From contig JADJNH010000005.1 of assembly GCA_016714365.1 (NCBI GenBank), positions 1,402,501 through 1,466,500 on the forward strand: a stretch of DNA of 64,000 bases. Direction: 5' to 3'. The stretch is from Candidatus Vicinibacter affinis. GTDB taxonomy: Bacteria; Bacteroidota; Bacteroidia; Chitinophagales; Saprospiraceae. Each line of letters starts with the position of its first letter. The first letter of the stretch is position 1. The position numbers were made by a program, and so were the translations under genes. Positions 1 to 8,556 of the stretch are shown one piece after another. The notes under the pieces are model-generated. The model was not told the origin of the DNA. It made no database searches and saw only the letters and a program-made list of their open reading frames with translations.

Positions 1-523
1 TAATCAATTTTCTCAATTTGTGAAGGTCAGCAATATCCTCCACCCCAAGTGCCGTTAATTTATTGATCTGTTGACTTTTTTTGTGCAGGTATTTTTCAAC
101 TTTTTGTTCGTCAATTTTCTTAATGGACTTTTTTAATTCATTAATAGTTTTTTTCTGTTTTTCAATCAGAGACCCTTTAATCAATTCTGAGAATGCTTCA
201 TGGTGCTTTACTTTTTGTTCCTTTAATATTAATTTGTAGGCCGTAAAAGTACTCGGTGAATAGTGTTTTTTCATCTGACTTTCCTCCAACTGTAGTTCTC
301 TGATTTTACCTGCACTTTCAAATATTTTATGAAATGGTTTAAGTGCTTTGTTGGGTTTAAATTTCTTATCAAAATGACCAATGAGGTCTATGAGTGCGCG
401 AAGTTTTTTGATCTCTATCCTGAGCTGGTGATAGTAGGTCTGGGTATTTGTTTTTTGAGCCTTTGAAAATAGAAGTCCAATGGCCGAGGAATGCTTGTCG
501 AGGTATTTCTTGATCTTTTCCAT
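1..523 (-). CDS. CHAD domain protein, C-terminus cut by window edge
   Basis: An open frame starts with ATG at 523 and runs off the left edge, giving about 174 residues. It is very rich in Lys, Glu and His, with paired basic helices. HQLRIEIKKLRALIDL (about residues 32-47) followed by KIFESAGKIREL (about 70-81) matches the conserved helical repeats of CHAD domains, which bind polyphosphate or other polyanions through basic residues. No signal peptide or membrane segment is visible, so it is probably cytoplasmic. No neighbour suggests a pathway. The family call is good; the missing C-terminus prevents a check of full length. Confidence 0.7.
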   Translation of the reverse strand, partial: MEKIKKYLDKHSSAIGLLFSKAQKTNTQTYYHQLRIEIKKLRALIDLIGHFDKKFKPNKALKPFHKIFESAGKIRELQLEESQMKKHYSPSTFTAYKLILKEQKVKHHEAFSELIKGSLIEKQKKTINELKKSIKKIDEQKVEKYLHKKSQQINKLTALGVEDIADLHKLRKLI

Positions 524-685
524 GGAAACAAATATAAGAAATATTTATATCTCAGATTCGGTATCCTATATTAATGGTAGAATGGAGTGTCGGTTAAATT
601 GGGCTTTCCCAGACTCATTGGGTTAAAAGGCGCTCTATATTCTTAAAGGGACCAGCCTATTGGTCTGAAATTGCCTTAAACTTGC

Positions 686-1033
686 TTATTTGGCATATTG
701 CATAGCCAACCCGGTGTCTCCGGTTATCTTGACCTGTGCTCTTGCGGTATCTTTTGAGGTATTGTGGATACTTAGGGCATAATTTTTTTGAACACTTACC
801 CTCACTTTTTGATTGGGGTAAACCTTGGCTATGCTTATCTGCTCATCTTGCAAGGAGGATTGCCGGACCTCCAGAGGATTTTTTGAATAATTAGTCAGCT
901 TTACTTTAAAGGGCCCATGTTCATTTTTTCCAAGAATGAAGCTGTCTTCAGGATTGATGTAAAGATTGGATTTTATGTGTGCACATGAATTTAGAATCAA
1001 CATCAGGCAGAGTAGATTTAATAATTTTAACAT
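686..1033 (-). CDS. small predicted lipoprotein, unknown function
   Basis: This 115-residue protein begins with a short hydrophobic signal ending in a lipobox (LILNSC, Cys17), so it is predicted to be exported and lipid-anchored. The mature part is mostly predicted beta strand, with many Ser, Lys and Asn, and has no motif I recognise. A REP-type repeat array begins 38 bases upstream of its start. It could be a small envelope or surface protein; no function can be assigned from sequence. Confidence 0.6.
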   Translation of the reverse strand: MLKLLNLLCLMLILNSCAHIKSNLYINPEDSFILGKNEHGPFKVKLTNYSKNPLEVRQSSLQDEQISIAKVYPNQKVRVSVQKNYALSIHNTSKDTARAQVKITGDTGLAMQYAK

Positions 1034-1070
1034 AAGCTTATTTTAATTGACAAGGAAATAGATTTTTTGC

Positions 1071-1174
1071 TGACGCAAGTTTCCAACATTTGCCATACCA
1101 CCCTTAGCTGGCGCAAGTTTCCAACTTGTGCCATAACGTTTTCCTTTGCTGGCGCAAGTTTGCAACTTGTGCCA
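1071..1174. repeat. REP-like array A (3 palindromic units)
   Basis: Three copies of a 25-bp imperfect palindrome lie at 1071-1095, 1109-1133 and 1150-1174. The arms are TGGCGCAAGTT and AACTTGTGCCA around a 3-base loop (TCC or TGC), with one internal mismatch (G opposite T). The first copy is diverged (TGACGC..., ...ATTTGCCA). Copies share orientation and are 14-16 bases apart. The same unit recurs in four more arrays up to 8042, around a RAYT transposase gene. Confidence 0.85.
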
Positions 1175-1232
1175 TACCAGCAAGTTTCCTTTTTTAAAAT
1201 TTTTTTGACAATGCATAGTTAAAGAATAAAAC

Positions 1233-2204
1233 TTACTTTGTCCTTATTTTATCTTTTTGAATTGGCGAGTAATCTTTCATAACTTTCCCATTCACGATCA
1301 ATTCTTCAAAATAGCATTTTATACCTATCGCGTTGGTCATGTTTTCTTCATTCTGGATATGAAAATGCAAATGAGCTTCTGAAGAATTTCCTGAATTGCC
1401 ACACAACCCAAGCAATTCCCCTTTTTTAACGGTCTGACCTTCTTTTACCCGGATGGAATGCTGTTTGAAATGCGCAAAAAATAAAAATTCATTTTCTCCC
1501 GACTTTATGACCACCGTATTTCCGGGAATGTAAATGGGGTTTAACTCCCCGGGTTGGTTGTCTTTTATTCCGTCGACAACCATGACCACCTTGCCGGCAC
1601 AAGGGGCAATCAATTCCTTTCCGAACGCATAATAATCCTCGTTTTTTTCTCCATCATTTTTAAATGACTTTCCATCTTGATCAGTTATGATCATGTCAAA
1701 TGCATTTTTTTGTGCAAGGTGTTCTACATGGTAATTTAATTCCTTGGTATCTCCTCCCCAAATTACGGTCCATTCTTCTTTGAATGGCAAACTTAATTTG
1801 GTGGAATTTCGTGTGTTGGAAATGGCTGGTTTAGCTTGGTATGGTTTTATGTAAAATCCATTAATTTTGGAATCTTCACTGAGCGTCACATTAAGGAGAA
1901 ATACCCCCTTATCAAATTTTGTTTCATAGGAAGCGACACCTCCCGGATCTATTTCTATAAATTTACATTCCTGAATTTTCCCGGCCTGAGCATGCAATCC
2001 TGCAAAAAATGCTTTGGTTTTCTCTAATGGTAATGCCTTTTGCATATCAGGAGCAAACATGCTAAAGATGGATTCCAATTGTTCATTGTTGTAATTTTGT
2101 ACAAATGCTTTGAGTGCACTCTTGTAATGATCTGGTTCAACTTGAGCGTTGGCAATTGACATCATGAACATAAATGTTATAAAGACATATAGTATTAATT
2201 TCAT
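1233..2204 (-). CDS. M23 family metallopeptidase with N-terminal DUF3887-like domain
   Basis: A 323-residue exported protein with a signal peptide ending near AQVEPDHY. Residues about 25-115 resemble the DUF3887 / NTF2-like module (FVQNYNNEQLESIFSMFAPDMQ). The C-terminal half is an M23 (LytM-type) zinc peptidase: His and Asp ligands in HLAQKNAFDM, then FFAHFKQHS, and HLHFHIQ as the HxH motif. Such enzymes usually cleave peptidoglycan cross-links or act as endopeptidase regulators in the periplasm. All ligand positions appear intact, so it is likely active. It lies alone between two REP-like arrays. Confidence 0.88.
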   Translation of the reverse strand: MKLILYVFITFMFMMSIANAQVEPDHYKSALKAFVQNYNNEQLESIFSMFAPDMQKALPLEKTKAFFAGLHAQAGKIQECKFIEIDPGGVASYETKFDKGVFLLNVTLSEDSKINGFYIKPYQAKPAISNTRNSTKLSLPFKEEWTVIWGGDTKELNYHVEHLAQKNAFDMIITDQDGKSFKNDGEKNEDYYAFGKELIAPCAGKVVMVVDGIKDNQPGELNPIYIPGNTVVIKSGENEFLFFAHFKQHSIRVKEGQTVKKGELLGLCGNSGNSSEAHLHFHIQNEENMTNAIGIKCYFEELIVNGKVMKDYSPIQKDKIRTK

Positions 2205-2263
2205 TGCAATATGATTTATTTATTGTTTTAATTTTCCGACAAACTTAATCCATTTTTCTTTGC

Positions 2264-2416
2264 TGGCGCAAGTTTTAAACTTGTGCCATGTCGTATACCC
2301 TTTGCTGGCGCAAGTTTCCAACTTGTGCCATAACGTTTTCCCCTTTGCTGGCGCAAGTTTCCAACTTGTGCCATAACGTTTTCCTCTTTGCTGGCGCAAG
2401 TTTCCAACTTATGCCA
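2264..2416. repeat. REP-like array B (4 palindromic units)
   Basis: Copies of the TGGCGCAAGTT / AACTTGTGCCA palindrome lie at 2264-2288, 2306-2330, 2349-2373 and 2392-2416. Copy 1 has loop-side changes (TTTTAAA) that keep the stem perfect, and copy 4 carries TTATGCCA. Spacers are 17-18 bases and are themselves similar (CATAACGTTTTCC...), so the repeating unit is about 43 bases. The array fills the gap between the LOG and M23 genes, with the LOG stop codon 12 bases away. Confidence 0.88.
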
Positions 2417-2427
2417 TACCAGAAAAT

Positions 2428-3015
2428 TCAAGATCGACTTCTGTTTAACCATTTCTCCACCTCTGGAGCAACGTATTCATTCATTTCATTTAATAAAGCA
2501 TAGAGGTCTTCGTTAATCAATAACATTTGTTGATTCGATTCCTTCAAAAATCCACTCATGACCATATGCTGTATTAAGTTTATCAAGGCATCGTAATATC
2601 CATGGATATTATACAATGCAACTGGTTTTTTATGAAGTCCAAGCTGCCCCCAGGTCAGCATTTCGAATAATTCATCCAACGTGCCATAGCCTCCCGGCAG
2701 GGCAATCACCCCATCGCAGAGTTCATTCATTTTGCTTTTTCTTTCATGCATACTTTTGACAAGTATCAATTCGGTAATTTCATCATGTGCAAGTTCTTTA
2801 TCAACCAAAAATTCCGGAATTACACCAATGACCTTTCCTCCTTCGCTCAATGCTCCGTTGGCAACCGCACCCATGAGTCCGGCATTGGAACCGCCATAGA
2901 TCACATCAATTTCCAGTGTAGCCAATTTCTTCCCTAAATTAAGCGCTTGTTCGTAATATAAATCTTTAGTTCCGTTACTTGATCCACAAAAAACGGCAAT
3001 GCTTTTCATTTTCAT
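2428..3015 (-). CDS. LOG family protein (TIGR00730), nucleoside monophosphate phosphoribohydrolase
   Basis: A 195-residue cytoplasmic Rossmann-like protein. It carries the family signatures VFCGSSNG near the N-terminus, YGGSNAGLMGAVANGAL, and PGGYGTLDELFEMLTW (about residues 106-121), the conserved PGGxGTxxE active-site motif. LOG proteins hydrolyse the N-glycosidic bond of (cytokinin) riboside 5'-monophosphates; many bacterial members act on ordinary AMP-type substrates. Length and motifs are typical. MKMKS offers two close start codons (3015 or 3009). The gene is monocistronic, bordered downstream by a REP-like array. Confidence 0.92.
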   Translation of the reverse strand: MKMKSIAVFCGSSNGTKDLYYEQALNLGKKLATLEIDVIYGGSNAGLMGAVANGALSEGGKVIGVIPEFLVDKELAHDEITELILVKSMHERKSKMNELCDGVIALPGGYGTLDELFEMLTWGQLGLHKKPVALYNIHGYYDALINLIQHMVMSGFLKESNQQMLLINEDLYALLNEMNEYVAPEVEKWLNRSRS

Positions 3016-3139
3016 AATTGGAATGAATTTTTAAGAATGGTGATGGATCCCAAATTTTTTAAAATTCTTCAAAGATTTATCCATTGTCGGTATTAAAATG
3101 TATGATCTATTGCCGGAGCTTGTGTGAGTTTTCAAAGTA

Positions 3140-3958
3140 TTACCCCAACGCTACATCCAGCCACATCATGATCGCAAATCCAATCATAGCGCCGATGGTT
3201 GAAAGGTCTGTTTCGTTTCCTGTTTGTGACTCCGGGATTAATTCCTCTACCACGACAAAAATCATTGCACCTGCTGCAAATGACAAGGCGTATGGAAGAA
3301 GTGGGGTTACTGAAATTACCAGATATGCGCCAATAACTCCAGCAATGGGTTCTACTACACCGGACAGCTGACCATAAAAAAATGATTTTCTCCTGGAGAA
3401 GCCCTCCCTCCTAAGCGGAATGGATACCGCAGCACCTTCAGGAAAATTCTGCAACCCAATTCCAATCGCCAACGCCACTGCTCCTGCGAGTACTTCTGCG
3501 TCGGGATGAATGGCGAGTGAGCCGAATGCGACTCCTACAGCAAGACCTTCCGGAATATTATGGAGCGTGATGGCAAGTATCAACAGCACGCTTCTTTGCC
3601 ACGATGTTTTAATACCTTCTGCGGCTTCGATCGAATGTCTGCTGTGTAGGTGTGGGAGAATGCGATCAATGATCCATATAAATGCTCCTCCTGCTAAAAA
3701 TCCAATGACGGCAGGTATCCATGCCTGACCGGGATTCTTTGCTTCTTCCATTTCTATTGCAGGATTCAACAAAGACCAAAAACTTGCAGCGATCATTACA
3801 CCGGCAGCAAAACCCAACATTAAGTTGAGTATATTTTTGTGAATGACTTTAAAGAAAAAAACCAATGAAGCCCCTGCAGCAGTTACCACCCATGTAAAAA
3901 CGGTGGCAAAAAAAGCAAGCAGAACCGGGTTGTATCCAAGTAGCCATTCTATGTTCAT
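3140..3958 (-). CDS. ZIP family metal transporter (ZupT-like)
   Basis: A 272-residue integral membrane protein with about eight hydrophobic segments. It has the two ZIP metal-binding signatures: [15 protein letters not shown] (about residues 137-151) and [15 protein letters not shown] (about 169-183), which supply the His, Asn and Glu ligands in TM4 and TM5. A short His-containing cytoplasmic loop (PHLHSRHS) precedes TM4. Members import Zn2+ or related divalent cations (Fe, Mn) across the inner membrane. Length and topology are standard. No metal-responsive operator was recognised upstream. Confidence 0.92.
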   Translation of the reverse strand: MNIEWLLGYNPVLLAFFATVFTWVVTAAGASLVFFFKVIHKNILNLMLGFAAGVMIAASFWSLLNPAIEMEEAKNPGQAWIPAVIGFLAGGAFIWIIDRILPHLHSRHSIEAAEGIKTSWQRSVLLILAITLHNIPEGLAVGVAFGSLAIHPDAEVLAGAVALAIGIGLQNFPEGAAVSIPLRREGFSRRKSFFYGQLSGVVEPIAGVIGAYLVISVTPLLPYALSFAAGAMIFVVVEELIPESQTGNETDLSTIGAMIGFAIMMWLDVALG

Positions 3959-4134
3959 CCTATGATTAATTTTTTGATGGTTGAATCAAATTCCATAAAA
4001 TAATATCCTTTGGTGGTCTTGCAAAGATTTATAATTTACGTGTAGCGCGGACCAAAATTAGTAAATAGTTCAACATGGCATCACTCAATGAAAACTAATT
4101 GTAGGTTGTTAAAATTATATATAATGCAATTCGG

Positions 4135-4644
4135 TTACCACTCTCCTGCATAACTCAAATGTTCATCCGACTGGTCCTTCAAAAAATCAAATTTTAATTT
4201 TATGATTTGACGTATGTGCAGGTAATCATGTGCAAGCCAATTGGTCAGCATCATTTTGGCAGTCATATTACCTAATTTTGGATGATGATGCACGTTTTCC
4301 CAATTTGGTGATGGAAGTGATTGCAACCAATTAATTGAACTTTCACGTTCAAATACAAATTTATTGATCATGGTTTCATAATCCTGATTCATATAATCTC
4401 TCTCCTGAACCCAGGCAGGCGGATTGATGGAGGGTAAAATGGATGCAGGATTTTCCAGGATATGCTTTGTGCGATATCTGAAATCTTCACGTTCCTCATC
4501 ATAGAGGTGACAAATAATTTCAAGCAGGCACCATTTGTCTGAGTGCATCTTCCATAGATATACCTCCTTCGAAATTCCACTCAACAGATCTTTGAAAATG
4601 TCTTTGTTTTTCGAAAGCTCAGATAAGATGTGTGAATTTTCCAT
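4135..4644 (-). CDS. DinB family protein
   Basis: A 169-residue soluble helical protein resembling the DinB/YfiT-like four-helix bundle. Conserved histidine positions are visible in LEIICHLYDEERED (about residues 42-55) and in the C-terminal NWLAHDYLHIRQI (about 135-147); together these would form the metal site of the fold. Family members include thiol-dependent S-transferases and DNA-damage-induced proteins; the exact reaction is unknown here. Its start is 28 bases downstream of the frameshifted DUF2490 gene on the same strand, so the two may be cotranscribed. Confidence 0.8.
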   Translation of the reverse strand: MENSHILSELSKNKDIFKDLLSGISKEVYLWKMHSDKWCLLEIICHLYDEEREDFRYRTKHILENPASILPSINPPAWVQERDYMNQDYETMINKFVFERESSINWLQSLPSPNWENVHHHPKLGNMTAKMMLTNWLAHDYLHIRQIIKLKFDFLKDQSDEHLSYAGEW

Positions 4645-4672
4645 TAGTTTGAATTTGGATTTGAATAAGTTG

Positions 4673-5373
4673 TTAATCGATATTTTTTCCGGTTTTAAAT
4701 TTAATCGGCATACTGTTAAATATTGCGATTTGAAATTGATTTCTATGAGTGTTTTCCAGTATTTGCGACATCATGCCGACCTCTACTCTGAAAATCGGGT
4801 TAATTACATATCCAAGACCCAGGTAAATCCGGTCTCTGTCAAATAGAGGGGCACTGTTTTTGATAAATATTTCATTGCTTGCAGAAAGATATAGGGTATT
4901 TTTGTAAGTGTAGAGTGATTTAAAGGCACTTGAATGGAAAGGGCATATCGGAAGCGAATGTGGAAATCACCTTGTAAAAAACGTTCTTCTATTCTGTATC
5001 TGTGTTGGATGGCGAAGGGTGTGAAGTTTTGTCTGGTAAGAAATTGTTGGTAGATTCGATGTTCCTCAGAACTCAATTTTGCATCGGATTTTTCAAAATA
5101 GTTTTCTGAGTATACATAGGCATAACCCATTAAAACATTGTTATTGTTTTCTGATAAATTGTAACCAACGCCAGTGCGAATTAAAAACTGCTGAAGATCA
5201 CCAACAAAATTATAATTTCTGTATTGCACTTCATTCCATACATTCCATTTTTTGTTTATTGGCTGATTTCCAAAATAGATCAACCAATTTCCGGTTTTCG
5301 AACTTTGAGCAAAAACCATTTTATTAGATAGAATAATTAAAAATATTATAAAAAACCTCATTCTTATTTTCAT
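4673..5373 (-). pseudogene. DUF2490 outer-membrane protein, single frameshift
   Basis: The upstream frame from 5373 encodes a signal peptide (ending VFAQSS) and DUF2490 features: GNWLIYFGNQ, WNVWNEVQYRNYN, RFRYALSIQVPL. This frame then changes abruptly to unrelated sequence and stops at 4804. The +1 frame from about 4921 continues the family: SLYTYKNTLYLSASNEIFI, then LFDRDRIYLGLGY and RVEVGMMSQ, ending in TAA at 4673-4675. One extra A in the TTTAAA tract near 4918-4923 would restore a protein of about 233 residues. The gene is therefore frameshifted, or there is a base-call error. DUF2490 members are predicted outer-membrane beta-barrels of unknown role. Confidence 0.8.
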
Positions 5374-5557
5374 TTGCTAAAAAATTAATTCATTAAAAAA
5401 TGTTCAAAAAGTAAAATTTTGAGAATTAACATACTTAATGAGCATTTGTTAAAAAAATCAAATCAATCATATTGATATTATTTGGACTTTACCATTTGGC
5501 TTAATAAATGGAACTTATTACCTTTTTGCGAATGGATTAGATTTTGACGAGATTTGG

Positions 5558-6223
5558 TCATGGATTTAATGTTTGATTTGATTGTTGAGTTGTTTTAAAT
5601 CGGTGAATCAAAGAGATTAGGCTTGAAGCGAGTATCGCCCCTGTAAATGCATAAAAGACATCTTTCTGTGCATCCCAGACATCACCCTGAGTACCAAGGT
5701 AGGCAGCCCCTTGTTCAGTAAAGAAGATGTCTGCAACAGCCCATTCGATGAGTTCGTAAATACCCCCAATCGAAAGTGAAATCTCAATCGGTGTGATCCA
5801 GGCGGCTGATTTGGGATATTTCAGCCATTGTATGAATAATTCTCGAATAGGGTAGGCCAACAAAAACCCAAAACTAAAATGCACGATCCGATCATATTGA
5901 TTTCTGGAAGTGTGCAATATATCTTGAATGTAAAAACCCAGTGGATTTTCAGCATAAGTGTATTTTGAACCATATACATGCATACAGAGATAAATGCAAA
6001 TGAAGAGATATGTCAAGTCACTGAACTGATATTTTTTAAAAGTGCTAATTAAAAAGATGAGCGACAAAACCGTTAAGGTGTTTTCCAAAAGCCAATTGCT
6101 AAGGTCAGTCGTACCTAGATAGGTGTTGACCCAAACAATGATAAAAACAATGATGAACAACCACAACCACTTATTGGATTTAAATGGTATTCTTTCCTTT
6201 GAAGTATCAACAGTGAATTTCAT
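5558..6223 (-). CDS. DUF2238 (YjdF-like) membrane protein
   Basis: A 221-residue protein with about six transmembrane segments. The family core is clear: YTYAENPLGFYIQDI, NQYDRIVHFSFGFLLAYPIRE and a C-terminal GDVWDAQKDVFYAFTGA with conserved Asp and Gln residues. DUF2238 proteins are inner-membrane proteins of unknown biochemical function. Length is normal. A REP-like array starts about 100 bases upstream of its start codon. No operon partner is evident. Confidence 0.85.
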   Translation of the reverse strand: MKFTVDTSKERIPFKSNKWLWLFIIVFIIVWVNTYLGTTDLSNWLLENTLTVLSLIFLISTFKKYQFSDLTYLFICIYLCMHVYGSKYTYAENPLGFYIQDILHTSRNQYDRIVHFSFGFLLAYPIRELFIQWLKYPKSAAWITPIEISLSIGGIYELIEWAVADIFFTEQGAAYLGTQGDVWDAQKDVFYAFTGAILASSLISLIHRFKTTQQSNQTLNP

Positions 6224-6324
6224 ACAAAATATTTAAGTAAATACTTAAAAATGGTTCTCTTTTCAGGACCGGTCGGTTTTTGTGGAAGGTAAATATACAT
6301 GTTTTAACAATAGCATTTCATTGC

Positions 6325-6465
6325 TGGCGCAAGTTTCAAAATTGTGCCACATCGTACCATTGCTGGCGCAAGTTTCCAACTTGTGCCATGTCGCCCATTG
6401 CTGGCGCAAGTTTGCAACTTGTGCCACATCGTACCATTGCTGGCGCAAGTTTCCAACTTGTGCCA
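6325..6465. repeat. REP-like array C (4 palindromic units)
   Basis: Units lie at 6325-6349, 6364-6388, 6402-6426 and 6441-6465, all in the same orientation as in the other arrays, with 13-14-base spacers similar to ATCGTACCATTGC. The first copy has TTTCAAAATTGTGCCA. The array ends 6 bases before the stop codon of the RibD-like reductase gene, so it lies directly in that transcript's 3' end and could act as a stem-loop stabiliser or terminator. Confidence 0.88.
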
Positions 6466-6471
6466 TAACGT

Positions 6472-7020
6472 TTACAGACTGGTACGTATGTAATGCAATT
6501 GAACCAATCCTGACTCAAAGGTAATAGACCGATTTAGTTTTAATTTTAGTTCCGGACCGGAATCCTTAAATAAGCGAATGCCGGTTCCAAGAAGTACCGG
6601 TATGATGGAAATGTAGAATTCATCGACCTGATTAATTTGAAGCAATTCATGGATGATTTCGGCGCCGCCATCGCAATAGATGTGTTTGCCTTTTTTTGAC
6701 TTTAATTGATCAATCAATGACTGTAGATCCCCAGTGTAAAATTTTATGTTTCCCTGATCAGGCTTTTTTGTTCTGGTAATGATATAGGATTCCTTATCCT
6801 GATGAGGAAACGTATGCACCAAGGAGACAATTTTATCATAGGTTTTACGTCCGACAATTACGGTATCCACCGTCTTGATAAATTCATGGTAACCATAATC
6901 CTCTCCTTCCGTTTCAACCATGGATAGAAATTCAATGTCACCATCTTCTTTTGCAATAAATCCATCTAAACTCATTGCGATGTAAACTATTACGTTCCTG
7001 CCTGAATTATTGTGTGTCAT
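6472..7020 (-). CDS. dihydrofolate reductase / RibD C-terminal family protein
   Basis: About 182 residues from ATG at 7020. An ATG at 7057-7059 would add 13 residues (MRQQRKKK...) that begin at the edge of a REP-like array and look non-coding, so I prefer 7020. The RibD_C/DHFR fold is marked by VIVYIAMSLDGFIA, VIVGRKTYDKIV and IYCDGGAEIIHELL. Proteins of this family are NAD(P)H-dependent reductases related to the riboflavin pathway, but stand-alone members have unknown substrates. It sits between REP arrays C and D. Confidence 0.88.
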   Translation of the reverse strand: MTHNNSGRNVIVYIAMSLDGFIAKEDGDIEFLSMVETEGEDYGYHEFIKTVDTVIVGRKTYDKIVSLVHTFPHQDKESYIITRTKKPDQGNIKFYTGDLQSLIDQLKSKKGKHIYCDGGAEIIHELLQINQVDEFYISIIPVLLGTGIRLFKDSGPELKLKLNRSITFESGLVQLHYIRTSL

Positions 7021-7051
7021 GATATTTCGGTTATTTTTCTTTTTCCTTTGC

Positions 7052-7253
7052 TGGCGCAAGTTTTAAATATGTGCCACATCGACCTTTACTGGCGCAAGTT
7101 TGCAACTTGTGCCACATCGACTTTGCTGGCGCAAGTTTACAACTTGTGCCATATCATTATCTCCTTTGCTGGCGCAAGTTTGCAACTTGTGCCACATCGT
7201 ACCATTGCTGGCGCAAGTTTGCAACTTGTGCCATATCGTTCCAACTTGTGCCA
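7052..7253. repeat. REP-like array D (5 units plus a half unit), 3' of RAYT
   Basis: Full units lie at 7052-7076, 7090-7114, 7127-7151, 7170-7194 and 7209-7233. A fragment holding only the right arm (TTCCAACTTGTGCCA) lies at about 7240-7253. Spacers are 12-18 bases. Copies 2 to 5 are nearly identical with a TGC or TAC loop; copy 1 has lost pairing near its loop (TTTTAAATAT). The array overlaps the last ~33 codons of the RAYT reading frame. Confidence 0.9.
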
Positions 7254-7855
7254 TATGCCATATCATTATCTTCCAATAAAACATATCCAACTAAATTGGC
7301 GGGAACGTCTAAAATTTCTATTTCTATCAGTCCACTTTGACCACAATAGTTGGAGGCACTGCTATATAAATATTGTTCGGCTAGTGAAACAATTCCAGCT
7401 TCAACCGGATTGTTATGTAAATAGGTAAGCTTTTGAGAAATTACTTTTGGACTAAATATTTCAATTGGATGATTGTCCTGTTGCCAGAATTGATATTTTT
7501 TATTATTAGAATTATTTCTACCAGCTTTAGCTAAAATTTTTAGTATCCATTCTTTTCTGCTCTCATGGGGATTGCTTTTAATTGATTCCAATAATTTCTT
7601 AGAAGTATATTTCTTTAGGTCGCGTAGAATGTCAGAATGTTTTCCCTTTTCATTACTGGAAAAAATGAGATGAACATGGTTGGTCATCAGACACCAGGCA
7701 TGAATAATCATTCCTTTATTTATTTGGCAGTATTTCAGGCTATCAATAAATATATCTTTGTATTCTTGTCTAGTGAATACATCAACCCAATCAACAGTAG
7801 CGAAACTCACAAAATATATTCCTTCAGGGTCTAAGAATTTATACTTCGTACTCAT
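7157..7855 (-). CDS. REP-associated tyrosine transposase (RAYT, IS200-like Y1)
   Basis: The first ~190 residues are a typical RAYT: YFVSFATVDWVDVFTR at the N-terminus, the HUH motif in MTNHVHLIF (about residues 58-66), a basic linker, then WQQDNHPIEI and KLTYLHNNPVEAGIV, which holds the catalytic Tyr. RAYTs are single-strand-specific nucleases that nick at REP stem-loops. After about residue 198 the frame enters REP array D and codes AQVANLRQQ-type repeats until TAA at 7157-7159, so the natural C-terminus was probably extended or replaced by repeat DNA. Arrays D and E flank it directly. A -7-like box (7860-7867) lies only 5 bases before the ATG. Confidence 0.9.
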   Translation of the reverse strand: MSTKYKFLDPEGIYFVSFATVDWVDVFTRQEYKDIFIDSLKYCQINKGMIIHAWCLMTNHVHLIFSSNEKGKHSDILRDLKKYTSKKLLESIKSNPHESRKEWILKILAKAGRNNSNNKKYQFWQQDNHPIEIFSPKVISQKLTYLHNNPVEAGIVSLAEQYLYSSASNYCGQSGLIEIEILDVPANLVGYVLLEDNDMAYGTSWNDMAQVANLRQQWYDVAQVANLRQQRR

Positions 7856-7895
7856 TTGACAAAGATATTATCTAACTTTTATATTGTCCCTTTGC

Positions 7896-8042
7896 TGGCG
7901 CAAGTTTCCAACTTATGTCACATCGTCCCATTGCTGGAGCAAGTTTCCAACTTGTGCCATATCTACATTATCCCTTGCTGGCGCAAGTTTGCAACTTGTG
8001 CCACATCGCACCTTTGTTGGCGCAAGTTTCCAACTTGTGCCA
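7896..8042. repeat. REP-like array E (4 units), 5' of RAYT
   Basis: Units lie at 7896-7920 (right end TTATGTCA), 7935-7959 (TGGAGC), 7979-8003 and 8018-8042. They have the same orientation and loop variants as array D. The array begins 41 bases upstream of the RAYT start codon and ends 35 bases from the stop of the DUF4440 gene. With array D it frames the transposase gene, the arrangement expected for a RAYT and its REP substrates. No copies were found further right in the window. Confidence 0.88.
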
Positions 8043-8076
8043 TATCAAATAGCTTTTTCAGTTAACCTAATACAAC

Positions 8077-8556
8077 TTATTTAATATCCGGAAGTCTGGT
8101 AATATCTTCTATATGAACGAGTGTTAATTTCCAGGTTTCGTCAGGCTGTTTACTCCAAACCAGACTGTAATTGCCTCTTTCTTTCAGGACTGGTCCTCCG
8201 GGAGGTGTAAGGTCAAGCGTATAAGTTCCTCCATCGTAGGCGAGGGTGGCTGCGGTCTCGCGGATGAGAGAGGTGGTTTTGATGTTACTTAAGACTTTTA
8301 CTCCTCCGCTGATCCAATTTTGAGCGATTGAATCAAGGCCATGGTGGATAATAGAGTCATTCATTACGATGGCGTGTGCAGCGATTGTATGGGCGATGGC
8401 TGCGGAATCCTTTGCATTCCATCCCGCAAGGAAAAGATTGTTTAGGGAATCCAAGTTGACATTTTTACAAAAAGGTCGTCCACAATCGAATGGATCTTGC
8501 TTTTGATTGCAGCTGGTTAAAAGTATACCAATGCAAAGGATACACAAATTTCTCAT
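8077..8556 (-). CDS. DUF4440 / SnoaL-like lipoprotein
   Basis: A 159-residue predicted lipoprotein with lipobox LLTSC (Cys16). The mature domain (FLAGWNAKDSAAIAHTIAAHAIVM ... DSIAQNW ... ETWKLTLVHIED) fits the NTF2-like / DUF4440 cone fold seen in small ligand-binding or ketosteroid isomerase-like proteins. The N-terminal CNQKQDPFDCGRPFCK adds three Cys outside the domain. Substrate is unknown. The gene is the last before the REP-rich segment, with array E just beyond its stop. Confidence 0.75.
   Translation of the reverse strand: MRNLCILCIGILLTSCNQKQDPFDCGRPFCKNVNLDSLNNLFLAGWNAKDSAAIAHTIAAHAIVMNDSIIHHGLDSIAQNWISGGVKVLSNIKTTSLIRETAATLAYDGGTYTLDLTPPGGPVLKERGNYSLVWSKQPDETWKLTLVHIEDITRLPDIK

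Noticed and set aside
2228..2452. Open frames in arrays B, C, D and E encoding AQVGNLRQQ or KLAPAK-type repeats
   Set aside because: They are translations of the REP palindrome in several frames and overlap each other on both strands; no protein features.
7057..7059. Upstream ATG for the RibD-like reductase gene
   Set aside because: It would add 13 residues encoded next to and within REP array D; the ATG at 7020 directly precedes the conserved fold.
7860..7867. -7 box for the RAYT gene
   Set aside because: TATCTTTG fits the consensus but lies only 5 bases before the ATG, leaving no room for a leader that includes the start codon.
1071..8042. CRISPR arrays
   Set aside because: The 25-bp repeats are imperfect palindromes, spacers are only 12-18 bases and themselves similar, and no cas genes are present. 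They are REP-like.
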